Below are positions 1 to 7,991 of a stretch of DNA of 64,000 bases, piece by piece. This stretch comes from CAMAVH01 sp964628235 (lineage in GTDB: Bacteria > Pseudomonadota > Alphaproteobacteria > SMXQ01). The number at the start of each line of letters is the position of its first letter. Position 1 is the stretch's first letter. The notes beneath the pieces were generated by a model, which was not told the origin of the DNA, made no database searches, and worked only from the letters and a program-made list of their open reading frames with translations. Location of the stretch: the NCBI GenBank assembly GCA_964628235.1, contig CAZVLU010000012.1, positions 1-64,000 on the forward strand. Direction: 5' to 3'. Made by a program: the position numbers and the translations under genes.

Positions 1-2
1 AG

Positions 3-1037
3 CTGCGCGCCGCCGGCTTCGTGCTGATCGGTCGCACCAACATGACCGAGTTCGCTTACTCCGGCATCGGCATCAATCCGCATTACGGCACGCCGCTCAA
101 CGCCTATGACCGCAAGACCGGCCGCGTGCCGGGCGGCTCGACGTCGGGTGGCGCGATCTCGGTGGCCGATGACATGGCCGCCGCCGCCCTCGGCACCGAC
201 ACCGGCGGCTCGCTGCGCATTCCGCCGGCCTTCAATGGCCTGGTCGGCTTCAAGCCGACCGCCAAGCGAGTCTCGCTGAAGGGCGCCATACCGCTGTCCT
301 TCTCGCTCGATTCCATCGGCCCGATCGGCCGCACCGTATCCTGCTGCGCCATTATCGATTCGGTGATCTCCGGCGAGCGCGAGAGCGCCCCGGTGCCACC
401 GGCCCATCCGGTCAAGGGCCTGCGCTTCGCAGCACCGCAAAGCTTCGTCCTGAACGACGTCGAACCCGCCGTCATGGCCGCCTTCCAGGCGTCGCTCGCG
501 GCGCTGCGTAAAGCTGGCGCCATCGTCGACGAAATTCCGCTCACCGAATTGCTCGAACTGCCCAAGATCAACGCCAAGGGCGGTTTCTCCGCGCCGGAAG
601 CTTACGCCTGGCATCGCAAGTTGCTCGAAGCCCAGGGTGACGCCTATGACCCGCGCGTGCGCGTCCGCATCTTGAAAGGCGCCGATCAATCCGCCGTGGA
701 TTACATCGAGTTGCTCGCCGCGCGGCGCGACCTGATCGCGCGCGTCGCCGCCGTCACCGCGCCTTATGACGCGCTGGTGATGCCGACGGTCGCCATCGTG
801 GCTCCCAAGTTGCAAGACCTGATCGACAGCGACGACGCGTTCACCCGTGCCAATCTCCTGGCATTACGGAATACGTCGGTCGCCAACTTTCTGGATCAAT
901 GCGCCGTCTCGCTGCCATGCCATCGTGCGGGCGAAGCGCCAGTCGGCTTCATGCTGATGGGCGCGCACGGCGCCGATGCCAAGCTTCTATCGATTGCCGG
1001 CGGTGTCGCCGGCCTCCTGCCGTCTAGCCAAGGCTAG
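3..1037 (+). CDS. Amidase signature family hydrolase, 5' end outside window
   Basis: Serine amidohydrolase of the amidase signature (AS) family, which cleaves C-N amide bonds. The reading frame is open from the window edge, so the N-terminus, including the catalytic Lys of the Ser-cisSer-Lys triad, lies upstream. The glycine/serine core is visible (GGSTSGG, carrying the cis-Ser), followed about 20 residues later by GTDTGGSLRIP, which carries the nucleophilic Ser and is typical of the family. The C-terminal part (LDQCAVSLPCHRAGEAPVGFMLMG) matches the usual amidase end. It stops at TAG 1035-1037, 49 bp before an ABC permease in the same orientation, so both may be in one operon for uptake and hydrolysis of an amide. 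Family is secure; substrate is unknown. Confidence 0.9.
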   Translation: MRAAGFVLIGRTNMTEFAYSGIGINPHYGTPLNAYDRKTGRVPGGSTSGGAISVADDMAAAALGTDTGGSLRIPPAFNGLVGFKPTAKRVSLKGAIPLSFSLDSIGPIGRTVSCCAIIDSVISGERESAPVPPAHPVKGLRFAAPQSFVLNDVEPAVMAAFQASLAALRKAGAIVDEIPLTELLELPKINAKGGFSAPEAYAWHRKLLEAQGDAYDPRVRVRILKGADQSAVDYIELLAARRDLIARVAAVTAPYDALVMPTVAIVAPKLQDLIDSDDAFTRANLLALRNTSVANFLDQCAVSLPCHRAGEAPVGFMLMGAHGADAKLLSIAGGVAGLLPSSQG

Positions 1038-1086
1038 GCGACAGGACGAACATCCGACACGACGAGAGAGCCTGAGGAGTTTAGAG

Positions 1087-2850
1087 ATGACCGCTATCGA
1101 TGCCGGCGCAATGCCGAAAGAAAGCTTCTGGCAGGGGAAACGCCAGTACATTCTGCCGGCTGTAGGCGTGGTCTTCACGGTCCTGCTGATCCTGGTGCCG
1201 TTCATCACGCTGGTGCTGTTCAGCTTCCGGTCGGGCACCCTGATCGATCCGGGCCCCTTCACGCTGAACAACTATATTCGCGCCTATGGCGATCCCCAGA
1301 CTTACCGAATGTTCTTCAACACGGTGATCATGGCGATCTTCGGCACGATCATCTCTGTCGGCATGGCGGTGTTCTTCGCCTTTCTCACCGAACGCACCGA
1401 CATGCCGTTCCGCAACGTCGCCTGGGCCCTGATGCTGATCCCGATGGCGGTGCCCGGCCTGCTGTTCGCCATGTCCTGGACGTTCCTGCTCAGCCCGCGT
1501 ATCGGCCTGTTCAACGTCTGGATCCGCGACTTCTTCTCGCTGTTCGGCTTCGACATGGGGCGGGAAGGGCCGTTCAACGTCTATACCCTGACCGGCATGA
1601 TCTTCCTTGAAGGCATCCGCGGCGTCACCACCACCTTCCTGATCATCGTCGGCGCCTTCCGCACGATGGACCCGAACCTGGAAGAGGCGGCGCGCACCGC
1701 CGGCGCCACCAACCGCGTCACCTTCTTCAAGATCTTCCTGCCGATCCTGACGCCGGCGATTCTCGCGGCCTCCATGTACAACTTCATGAGCCACCTGGAA
1801 TCGCTCGAAGTGCCGCTGGTCGTTGGCCTGCCGGCGCAGATCTATACCTTCCCGTCGTTCATCTACTTCTCGACGCAGCGCTTCTCGCCGCCGCAATACG
1901 GCACTTCGGCGGCGCTCGGCGCCACCTTCATCCTGGTGAGCATCATCATGGTTTGGTGGTATCGCCGCATCGTCGGCAAGGCCGGCAAGTACGCCACCAT
2001 CACCGGCAAGGGCTATCGCCCGCGCATCATCCATCTCGGCAAGTGGCGTTATCCCTGCTTCAGCCTGTTCGTCCTCTATTTCATCCTGACGATCGCCGCG
2101 CCGACCGCCATCCTGCTGTGGACCTCATTCCTCAGCACCTATATTCCGCCGAGCATGCCGGGCGTGTGGGACCGTTTGGCCTGGACCAACTACAAGGCGG
2201 TCTTCGCCGATCCGGACATCTGGAAGGCCTCGGTCAACACGCTGTATCTCGCGGTCGGCTCGGCCACGGTGACGATGCTGCTGTCGCTGTTGATGGCTTG
2301 GGTGACGATCCGCGGCCGCATGCGCGGTCGTGGCCTGCTCGACACCATCACCTTCCTGCCGCATGCGTTGCCGGGCGTCATCATCGGCATCGCTTTCATC
2401 TTCCTGTTCCTGCAGCCGCCGCTCGCGAGCTTGCAGCTCTACGGCTCGCTGTGGATCGTCATCCTCGGCCTGACCGTGAGCTACATCTCCTTCGGCAGCC
2501 GCACGATGAACGGCGCGCTCGCCCAGATTTCGGGCGAGATGGAAGAGGCCGGCAAGACTTCGGGCGCGAAATGGCTGTCGATCCTGCGCCATATCGTCCT
2601 GCCGCTGCTGATGCCCGCCTTCATCTCGGGCTGGATCTGGGTCGCGTCGCACGCGCTGCGCAACTTCTCGATCCCGGTCATGCTGACGGGCAGCGACAAC
2701 ATGGTGCTCTCGGTCATCATGTTCCAGAACTGGGATGACGGTTATCCGGGCCGCACCGCCGCGGTCGGCATCATCCTGATCCTCGTGCTGACGCTCTTCA
2801 CCGTCGGTGGCCGCTTCCTGGTCACGCGGATGAGCCGCCAGCAGAACTGA
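1087..2850 (+). CDS. ABC transporter permease, two fused membrane domains (AfuB/ThiP type)
   Basis: Inner-membrane permease of an ABC importer, 587 residues, with two binding-protein-dependent transport domains in tandem, as in ferric-iron and thiamine permeases. Each half has about six hydrophobic segments and an EAA-type coupling loop: EEAARTAGATN near residue 200 and EEAGKTSGAKW near residue 490. The start at 1087 is chosen over an upstream in-frame ATG because GAGGAG lies 7 bases before it at 1074-1079 and the sequence upstream has no homology-like character. The matching ATPase (4472-5566) is on the opposite strand about 1.6 kb away, beyond a small insert. No solute-binding protein is in the window; it may lie upstream of the amidase. 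Substrate unknown; an amide, amine or iron complex is possible. Confidence 0.9.
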   Translation: MTAIDAGAMPKESFWQGKRQYILPAVGVVFTVLLILVPFITLVLFSFRSGTLIDPGPFTLNNYIRAYGDPQTYRMFFNTVIMAIFGTIISVGMAVFFAFLTERTDMPFRNVAWALMLIPMAVPGLLFAMSWTFLLSPRIGLFNVWIRDFFSLFGFDMGREGPFNVYTLTGMIFLEGIRGVTTTFLIIVGAFRTMDPNLEEAARTAGATNRVTFFKIFLPILTPAILAASMYNFMSHLESLEVPLVVGLPAQIYTFPSFIYFSTQRFSPPQYGTSAALGATFILVSIIMVWWYRRIVGKAGKYATITGKGYRPRIIHLGKWRYPCFSLFVLYFILTIAAPTAILLWTSFLSTYIPPSMPGVWDRLAWTNYKAVFADPDIWKASVNTLYLAVGSATVTMLLSLLMAWVTIRGRMRGRGLLDTITFLPHALPGVIIGIAFIFLFLQPPLASLQLYGSLWIVILGLTVSYISFGSRTMNGALAQISGEMEEAGKTSGAKWLSILRHIVLPLLMPAFISGWIWVASHALRNFSIPVMLTGSDNMVLSVIMFQNWDDGYPGRTAAVGIILILVLTLFTVGGRFLVTRMSRQQN

Positions 2851-2878
2851 TCCATACAGTCCTCAAAGGACTGCTCAA

Positions 2879-2917
2879 GCGCCGGTCGGGCTCACTCGAC
2901 CGGCGCTTTTTCTTTTG
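2879..2917 (+). terminator. Rho-independent terminator after the ABC permease
   Basis: A perfect 10-bp stem GCGCCGGTCG (2879-2888) pairs with CGACCGGCGC (2897-2906) around an 8-base loop and is followed by TTTTTCTTTT. It sits 29 bp after the permease stop codon, the expected place for the end of the amidase-permease transcript. Confidence 0.88.
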
Positions 2918-3003
2918 GCGTGCGGCAAATATATGTAGGTCAAAGACTCAACCGCCGCCATCAACCCACAAGATATTTCATACGCGAAGTGGCTGATCTC
3001 CAA

Positions 3004-3078
3004 CGATTCTATGCGAATAGTAGAATCGATGCTTGCTGATTTACAGCAACATGCTTGCATAATTTTATGCAAGCATGT
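3004..3078. promoter_or_regulatory. Two inverted repeats upstream of the P63C gene, likely operators
   Basis: CGATTCTA (3004-3011) and TAGAATCG (3021-3028) form one perfect inverted repeat. ACATGCTTGCAT (3049-3060) and ATGCAAGCATGT (3067-3078) form a second, with 12-bp arms and a 6-base spacer. Both lie in the 100 bp before the start at 3109, in AT-rich DNA unlike the neighbouring genes. The half-site ATGCTTGC occurs again at 3029. The arrangement suggests binding sites for one or two dimeric regulators, as at phage or plasmid gene promoters; the regulator itself is not identifiable here. Confidence 0.5.
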
Positions 3079-3108
3079 ATCTTGGTATGTGTAAGCATGG
3101 AGGTCTAA

Positions 3109-4152
3109 ATGGCTGGCAAAAAGAACCCCGACAAAGTCAAGGCTGGGAAAGCCCGCGCCGAAGCGCTTACCCCGCAGAGACGAGCACACATCGCGCGCAG
3201 TGCGGCTATCAAGCGGTGGGAAGTTGAAGGCAAAGCGGCGCCTATCCCAGCTAGATATGGAGCTTTGGATAGGCCATTACGAATTGGAGCCATCGAAATC
3301 CCTTGTTACGTGCTGGCTGATGGCACCCGCGTTCTATCTCAACGCGGCCTTCAAGGAGGGGTTGGCCTGTCACTAAGTGGCGGCCCAGCGGGCGCGCGAC
3401 GAATTGCCCTTTTAATGGAGCGTTTGGCTGAAAAGGGCATAGACGTCAGGGGACTCGTCGCGCGCACAAACTCGCCAATTCGCTTCATGCCTCCCCACGG
3501 TGGCATCCCTGCCGATGGCTATGACGCGATGATTCTACCTGATATTTGCGCGGTCTTAATTGATGCACAACAGCAGGGCATACTAGGTAAGGCGCGCGAG
3601 CACCTCGCCACGCGCGCAGCCATGTTGCAACATGGCTTTGCAACAGTCGGCATTATTGCTCTAGTTGATGAGGCAACAGGCTACCAAGATTTCCGCAAAC
3701 GCGATGCGCTGGCTCACATATTGGAGAAGTTTGTCGCAAAAGAATTGCGGCCATGGGTTCGTACTTTCCCCGCAGAGTTTTACAAACAAATATATCGACT
3801 GAACGATTGGCCTTACGAAGATAACAAAGGCCGCCCCGGCATCATCGGGCATTGGACGAACAATATTGTCTATAAGCGATTGGCCCCCGGCGTCTGGGAA
3901 GAGATCAAAAGGCTAACTCCTCGAACGCCGAGCGGCGTCTACAAGAATAAACTTTTCCAGCGTCTCACCGAAGATGTCGGGCACCCTAAACTTCGTGAGC
4001 ACCTTACTGGTGTAGTTATGCTGATGAAATACTCGCCAAACTGGAATGTTTTCATGGAGCGGCTTGATAAGGAATATCCCCAATGGGGCGGAAATCTCAT
4101 GCTTCCATTTCCGGATGATTACAAACCAACAATTGATGCAACCCAAGCTTAA
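3109..4152 (+). CDS. P63C domain-containing protein of phage/plasmid type
   Basis: A 347-residue soluble protein recognised as a P63C-domain protein, a family of unknown biochemical function found mostly on phages and mobile DNA. The N-terminus is Lys/Ala-rich (GKARAEALTPQRRAHIAR) and is followed by the family hallmark LADGTRVLSQRGLQGG. The P63C region is around residues 195-290 and includes RPWVRTFPAEFYKQIYRLND. GGAGGT at 3099-3104 gives a good ribosome site for ATG 3109. GC and codon use are visibly lower than in the flanking transporter genes, which suggests acquired DNA. It is followed closely by a 54-residue reading frame. Function unknown; a role in phage biology is only an association. 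Confidence 0.82.
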   Translation: MAGKKNPDKVKAGKARAEALTPQRRAHIARSAAIKRWEVEGKAAPIPARYGALDRPLRIGAIEIPCYVLADGTRVLSQRGLQGGVGLSLSGGPAGARRIALLMERLAEKGIDVRGLVARTNSPIRFMPPHGGIPADGYDAMILPDICAVLIDAQQQGILGKAREHLATRAAMLQHGFATVGIIALVDEATGYQDFRKRDALAHILEKFVAKELRPWVRTFPAEFYKQIYRLNDWPYEDNKGRPGIIGHWTNNIVYKRLAPGVWEEIKRLTPRTPSGVYKNKLFQRLTEDVGHPKLREHLTGVVMLMKYSPNWNVFMERLDKEYPQWGGNLMLPFPDDYKPTIDATQA

Positions 4153-4214
4153 GTCAGTCTGGCGGTTTTGCCTGGAGATAGGGCGGGCGGCTATCCTCGC
4201 GGAAAAGAGGGAAA

Positions 4215-4379
4215 ATGACCGAAGTAGAAAAGCGAAAACGCGACATTGAAGGAAAACTTGAATCGATCCGATTGGAATGGGTTGAGGCATCAACAGCACT
4301 TTCAAAGACAGAACTCGCAGAAATCAGAAGAGCAATTACGGCTCACCTAGCTGACCTAAAGGCCCTGATTTCAAAATAG
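4215..4379 (+). CDS. Small acidic/basic helical protein, unknown function
   Basis: A 54-residue reading frame 62 bp after the P63C gene, same strand, beginning MTEVEKRKRDIEGKLESIR and ending ALISK. It is rich in Glu, Lys, Arg, Leu and Ile with heptad-like spacing, so it is probably a short coiled coil. AGAGGG at 4206-4211 with a 3-4 base spacer to ATG 4215 is a tight but usable ribosome site. Its base composition matches the P63C gene rather than the flanking transporter genes, which supports a shared origin. I recognise no family. It could be an accessory partner of the P63C protein. Confidence 0.5.
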   Translation: MTEVEKRKRDIEGKLESIRLEWVEASTALSKTELAEIRRAITAHLADLKALISK

Positions 4380-4396
4380 GCCCCTCAATCGGGCGT

Positions 4397-4426
4397 AAAA
4401 AAAGCCCCGCCGTTGCCGGCGGGGCT
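4397..4426 (-). terminator. Rho-independent terminator for the leftward ABC ATPase operon
   Basis: Read on the minus strand, a perfect 10-bp stem (arms 4417-4426 and 4403-4412, AGCCCCGCCG type) with a short loop is followed by a run of seven T (plus-strand A run 4397-4403). It lies 46 bp after the ATPase stop codon. Confidence 0.88.
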
Positions 4427-4471
4427 GCCTCTCGGGGTATTGAGAGGTTTGGCGGACGCGAAGGTCGCGGC

Positions 4472-5566
4472 TCAGTCGATGAGTTGGCAACGCTCCGGCG
4501 GAATGCGCACGAACACTTTTTCGCCGGGCGAGAAGGTGTTGTACGGGTTGAAGCTGACGCGCAGGCTCTTGCTGCCGATCTGGACTTCGCCGTCGATGAA
4601 GGTGCCGAGGAACATCGTGCGCTTCACGGTGCCCTGATAGACGTTGGCGCCGTCCGCTGGCTTTTCGCGCAAGCAATCGACCGCTTCGGGGCGGATGGCG
4701 ACGGAGGCGCGGCCGCTCGTCGTCATGGTCTGGCGACCGCCGAGCGTCAGGAAGCCGATCTCGGTCTCGAGCTTGGTGTCCGAGCCGGTGCCGGTGATGA
4801 CGCCTTCGAGCGTATTGGTCGTGCCGAGGAAGGCGGCGACCAGCTTGTTGTCGCTCTTGGTATAGACGTCATGCGGCTTGCCCATCTCGACCAGCTCGCC
4901 CTGCATGATGACGGCGATACGGTCGGAGAGGGCGAGCGCCTCGATCTGGTCGTGCGTGACGAAGAACGACGTCATGCCGAGCTTGGTCGTCATTTCCTTC
5001 ATTTCGACGCGCATCTCTTCGCGCAGCTTGGCGTCGAGGTTCGACAGCGGCTCGTCGAGCAGCAGGAGGCGAGGACGGCGCACGATGGCGCGGGCAAGCG
5101 CCACGCGCTGCTGCTGGCCGCCCGAAAGCTGCGTCGCGGGACGATCGCCATAGCCGGCGAGCTGCACCAGCTTGAGCGCCTCGTCGACGCTGTTGCGGAT
5201 TTCTTCCTTCGAGGGCTTCGGGCCGCTCGAACCGTACATCAGCGGGAAGGCGACGTTATGGAACACGTCCATATGCGGCCAGATGGCGTAAGACTGAAAG
5301 ACCATGCCGATGGGACGCTCGTCGGGCGGCACCATGATCTTGCGCTTCGAGGAGAAGACGCACTGTTCGCCGATGAAGATTTCGCCTTCATCGGGATGCT
5401 CGAGGCCGGCGATGCAGCGCATCGCGGTGCTCTTGCCCGAGCCGGAGGGCCCGAGCAGCGTGAAGAACTCGCCATCGGGAACGTCGATAGAGACGCCCTT
5501 CAGCGCGTTGACTTGTGCGCCCTGATCGACGGGGAAGGTTTTCTTGATATTGACGACACGAAGCAT
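4472..5566 (-). CDS. ABC transporter ATP-binding protein (PotA/FbpC type)
   Basis: Cytoplasmic ATPase of an importer, 364 residues. It has Walker A GPSGSGKST near residue 40, the ABC signature LSGGQQQR, Walker B RLLLLDEPLSNLD and the switch His in FFVTHDQIEA, followed by a TOBE-type C-terminal domain (about residues 240-364), which is usual for the polyamine/iron/sugar subclass. I prefer ATG 5566 (MLRVVNIKKTF) over an earlier in-frame start because AAGGA sits 8 bases upstream and homologues start there. It most likely energises the fused permease at 1087-2850, although the two genes are now convergent with a foreign insert between them. RidA follows upstream on the same strand, about 115 bp away. 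Confidence 0.93.
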   Translation of the reverse strand: MLRVVNIKKTFPVDQGAQVNALKGVSIDVPDGEFFTLLGPSGSGKSTAMRCIAGLEHPDEGEIFIGEQCVFSSKRKIMVPPDERPIGMVFQSYAIWPHMDVFHNVAFPLMYGSSGPKPSKEEIRNSVDEALKLVQLAGYGDRPATQLSGGQQQRVALARAIVRRPRLLLLDEPLSNLDAKLREEMRVEMKEMTTKLGMTSFFVTHDQIEALALSDRIAVIMQGELVEMGKPHDVYTKSDNKLVAAFLGTTNTLEGVITGTGSDTKLETEIGFLTLGGRQTMTTSGRASVAIRPEAVDCLREKPADGANVYQGTVKRTMFLGTFIDGEVQIGSKSLRVSFNPYNTFSPGEKVFVRIPPERCQLID

Positions 5567-5680
5567 CTTCGCATTCCTTGCGGTTGGGTCATCGACCGGA
5601 GAGCGACCGCTGCTTTCCCCGGCGCATAGCAAAAAACGTCAAGGCCCGTGGGTGGTCCGGGCCGAGACGGCGAGAACGGC

Positions 5681-6064
5681 TCAGTCCTGAATGACGGCGA
5701 CGACTTCCATTTCGACCAGCATATCAGGATTCTTCAGCTCAACGATCGCCGAGGTGCGGGCCGGCAAAGGCTCCGGCATCATCTCGACGTAAACCTCATT
5801 GAAGGCTTTCCAATCGCTGGCGCTTTTCAAGAAGATGGTGGCTTTGACGACATCGCCGAGCGAGCTGCCGGCGGCTTCGAGAACGGCCTGGATGTTGCCG
5901 ATCGAGCGGCGCGCCTGGTCCTTGATATCGCCCATCTTGCCGGTTTCCCGGTTGCGGCCCGCTTGGCCCGACGTGAAGACCATGTTGCCGACGCGGATCG
6001 CCTGATTGAACGGACCGGTCGGGATCGGCGCCTTGTCGGTGCGGATGGGTTCTTTCTTCGCCAT
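5681..6064 (-). CDS. RidA/YjgF family protein
   Basis: A 127-residue trimeric RidA-fold protein. Canonical members deaminate reactive enamine/imine intermediates such as 2-aminoacrylate; others act in amine or pyrimidine catabolism. Visible family features are VGNMVFTSGQ near the N-terminus and the active-site arginine in PARTSAIVEL near the C-terminus, which supports true deaminase activity. ATG 6064 (MAKKEPIRTD) is preferred because AGGGGG lies about 9 bases upstream. It lies between the ABC ATPase gene and the GlcG-like/amidohydrolase pair on the same strand, so it probably belongs to a leftward catabolic operon starting at 7808. Whether the substrate is a general imine or a pathway intermediate is open. 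Confidence 0.9.
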   Translation of the reverse strand: MAKKEPIRTDKAPIPTGPFNQAIRVGNMVFTSGQAGRNRETGKMGDIKDQARRSIGNIQAVLEAAGSSLGDVVKATIFLKSASDWKAFNEVYVEMMPEPLPARTSAIVELKNPDMLVEMEVVAVIQD

Positions 6065-6153
6065 TTGGGTAGCCCCCTTCATAAAACACGAAAACTGCCG
6101 CTCCAAAGCCTTGGAGGGCAGGGATCAAAAATGCGCGTTACGAACGCAAAGCT

Positions 6154-6588
6154 CTAGTCCGCGTCCGCGGAAGCCGGCTTATGGCCGTCGAACGCCGTGA
6201 CCGTCGCCTTGGCCACGTAATCGTCCACCGCCGGCGAGCCGCCGCCGACGCCGATGGCGCCGATGCAGACGCCATCCTCGAAAATCGGATAGCCGCCCTT
6301 GTTGAGCGTGACCCCGCCCGGGATCACCTCGGTCAAGCTGATCGGGAAGTAGGCGCGATCGGCCCACTGGTCCATCAGCACTTCTGTCGGCTTCTGAAAA
6401 GCGGCGGCGAGACGCGCTTTGCCTGTCGCCATGTAGGGACCGTGCCAAGAAACGCTTTTGCCGCGCGCGACGAGAACAGGGTGGCCGGCCTGGTCAGTGA
6501 TCGCGACACTTACCTCGGCGCCTTTTTCTTCGAGGCCGATGGATTTCGCCTTGAGAACGAACTTCAACGCTTTCTCAAAGTCCATCAT
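6154..6588 (-). CDS. GlcG/HbpS-like (DUF336) protein
   Basis: A 144-residue protein of the GlcG/HbpS (DUF336) family, whose members include a haem-degrading protein and many catabolic-operon proteins of unknown role. The typical core GAIGVGGGSPAVDDYVAK is near the C-terminus, and the domain fills the protein. Two consecutive ATGs occur at 6588 and 6585; AGAGGG upstream supports 6588. It is 42 bp downstream of the amidohydrolase stop on the same strand and is probably co-transcribed with it and with RidA. No signal peptide is evident, so it should be cytoplasmic. Its reaction cannot be named from the sequence. Confidence 0.85.
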   Translation of the reverse strand: MMDFEKALKFVLKAKSIGLEEKGAEVSVAITDQAGHPVLVARGKSVSWHGPYMATGKARLAAAFQKPTEVLMDQWADRAYFPISLTEVIPGGVTLNKGGYPIFEDGVCIGAIGVGGGSPAVDDYVAKATVTAFDGHKPASADAD

Positions 6589-6629
6589 GGCCGGCCACCC
6601 TCTCTCTATTGTAGTCGATCTAAGCGGTC

Positions 6630-7808
6630 TTAGACCGGACGCAGGTAGTCGTCGGCGTTGGTGCCGAACAGCTTGCGCATGGCGCTGTCGCCGAGCACGT
6701 TGCTCCACTTCATCACGTTGTCGACGTGGTGCGGCCACGCCGATTCCGGATGCGGGAAGTCCGACGCATACATCAGGCACTGGTCGCCAAGGACGTCGTT
6801 GACGGCCTTGGTCATCAGCGGGCCTTCGTGGGCTTCGATGCAGACCTTAATGCGGCCCTGCTTGGCGTATTCGCTGGGCAGGTAGTTCAGCTTCGGAATG
6901 ACGCCGCGAACGTAATGGAACTGGCTGTCCAGACGCAGCAGCCAGTTCGGCAGCCAGCCGTGACCGGTCTCGGCGAAGGCGATCTTGATGTTCGGGTAGC
7001 GGTCGAGGATACCGCCGCCGATCAAGTAGGCGAGCGCGCGCTGGGCGCCCCACGGATGAGCGGCCGTGCGGGCGATGGCGGCGTTGCCCCAAATGTCGCG
7101 GGCGCCGGGGAAGTAGGGCGGCTCGTAGAAGAAGCTGTGGTGCATGAACGGCAGATGCAGGTCGTTCATCACTTCCCACAACGGGTTCAAGTCCGGATCG
7201 TCGATCGGCATGCCTTCCGGCAGCGACGGCCACACGGCCGAAACCCAGCTTTCCTTGCCGATGCGCTTCAGTTCTTTGACGGCCCATTCGATGTTGTGGC
7301 CGGGCGCCAGGAAGAGGCCGCGCAGACGGCTCACGTCGGCCGAGCAGAAGTCGCGCATGTAGTTGTGATAGGCGTCGTAGATGCCGGCGGTCAGGCCGGG
7401 CTCGAGAGCGGAGGAGGCGGGCGCCCAGGTGCCGGGGATCAGCACGTTGACGTCGACGCCTTCCTTGTCCATGTCTTCCAGACGGCCCGTCGGATTGTCG
7501 TGCTGGATGTTCTCATGGCAGATCTCGGTCGAGACGTTCTGCACGCGGCCTTCGACGGCAGTGCCGCCCTTGGGCTTCACATAGCCGGGCTTCTGGCCGG
7601 CGATGCGGTCGTAAGCGATCGGGTTCACCTTAATGGTGTGCCAGGTCGTTGTCGGGTGGCCGCGGCCAGCCGGAGAGTTCATCGCTTTGACATAGGGCTT
7701 CAGTTCGTCCCAGCGGGCCTTGGCGGCGTCGCCGGCATAGCGGTGCAGCACTTCGAGGGACGGCGTGACGTGGGCATCCACGTCCAAAATACGATAACCA
7801 TTGCGCAT
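6630..7808 (-). CDS. Amidohydrolase-2 family metal-dependent hydrolase/decarboxylase
   Basis: A 392-residue TIM-barrel protein of the amidohydrolase_2 family, which includes ACMSD-like decarboxylases and hydrolases. The first metal motif is DVDAHVTP near the N-terminus, and a late Asp occurs in YASDFPHPES. Conserved histidines are seen in MHHSFFYEPPY and in AETGHGW. AGGAGA 6 bases before ATG 7808 fixes the start. It is the first gene of a leftward operon (amidohydrolase, GlcG-like, RidA) and is divergent from a LysR regulator 183 bp away, with a LysR-type box between them. Proteins of this group in similar settings act on aromatic or cyclic acids; the exact reaction is unknown. A fragment of a similar gene lies at 52.4 kb. 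Confidence 0.88.
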   Translation of the reverse strand: MRNGYRILDVDAHVTPSLEVLHRYAGDAAKARWDELKPYVKAMNSPAGRGHPTTTWHTIKVNPIAYDRIAGQKPGYVKPKGGTAVEGRVQNVSTEICHENIQHDNPTGRLEDMDKEGVDVNVLIPGTWAPASSALEPGLTAGIYDAYHNYMRDFCSADVSRLRGLFLAPGHNIEWAVKELKRIGKESWVSAVWPSLPEGMPIDDPDLNPLWEVMNDLHLPFMHHSFFYEPPYFPGARDIWGNAAIARTAAHPWGAQRALAYLIGGGILDRYPNIKIAFAETGHGWLPNWLLRLDSQFHYVRGVIPKLNYLPSEYAKQGRIKVCIEAHEGPLMTKAVNDVLGDQCLMYASDFPHPESAWPHHVDNVMKWSNVLGDSAMRKLFGTNADDYLRPV

Positions 7809-7917
7809 ATTTCTCTCCTGTTGCCTGGTATGGCGATATCAGCGCGGGGAAAACTTTATTCAAAAGAGATCGTATGGATGCCCCTTCCGCGAAGCAAAAA
7901 GGATTTACAAATACTAA

Positions 7918-7934
7918 TATAAGTTTAGCTTATA
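7918..7934. promoter_or_regulatory. LysR-type operator (T-N11-A) in the divergent promoter region
   Basis: TATAAG (7918-7923) and CTTATA (7929-7934) form a perfect 6-bp inverted repeat with a 5-base spacer. It contains T-N11-A (7920 and 7932) in the classic ATAAG-N5-CTTAT form bound by LysR-family proteins. It lies 58 bp before the LysR gene (7992) and 110 bp before the divergent amidohydrolase gene, as expected for autoregulation and activation of the neighbour. Confidence 0.75.
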
Positions 7935-7991
7935 ACTCAAGTTTTGCCCTCCCACTGGCTTCAAATTCTCCTGCAAATGCTGAGATGAGCG

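Noticed and set aside
4484..5629. A 381-codon open frame on the plus strand opposite the ABC ATPase
   Set aside because: Shadow of the ATPase gene; composition is rich in Arg, Asp and His repeats with no recognisable domain.
6726..7922. A 398-codon open frame opposite the amidohydrolase
   Set aside because: Shadow frame; the minus strand holds the complete amidohydrolase with metal motifs and a good ribosome site.
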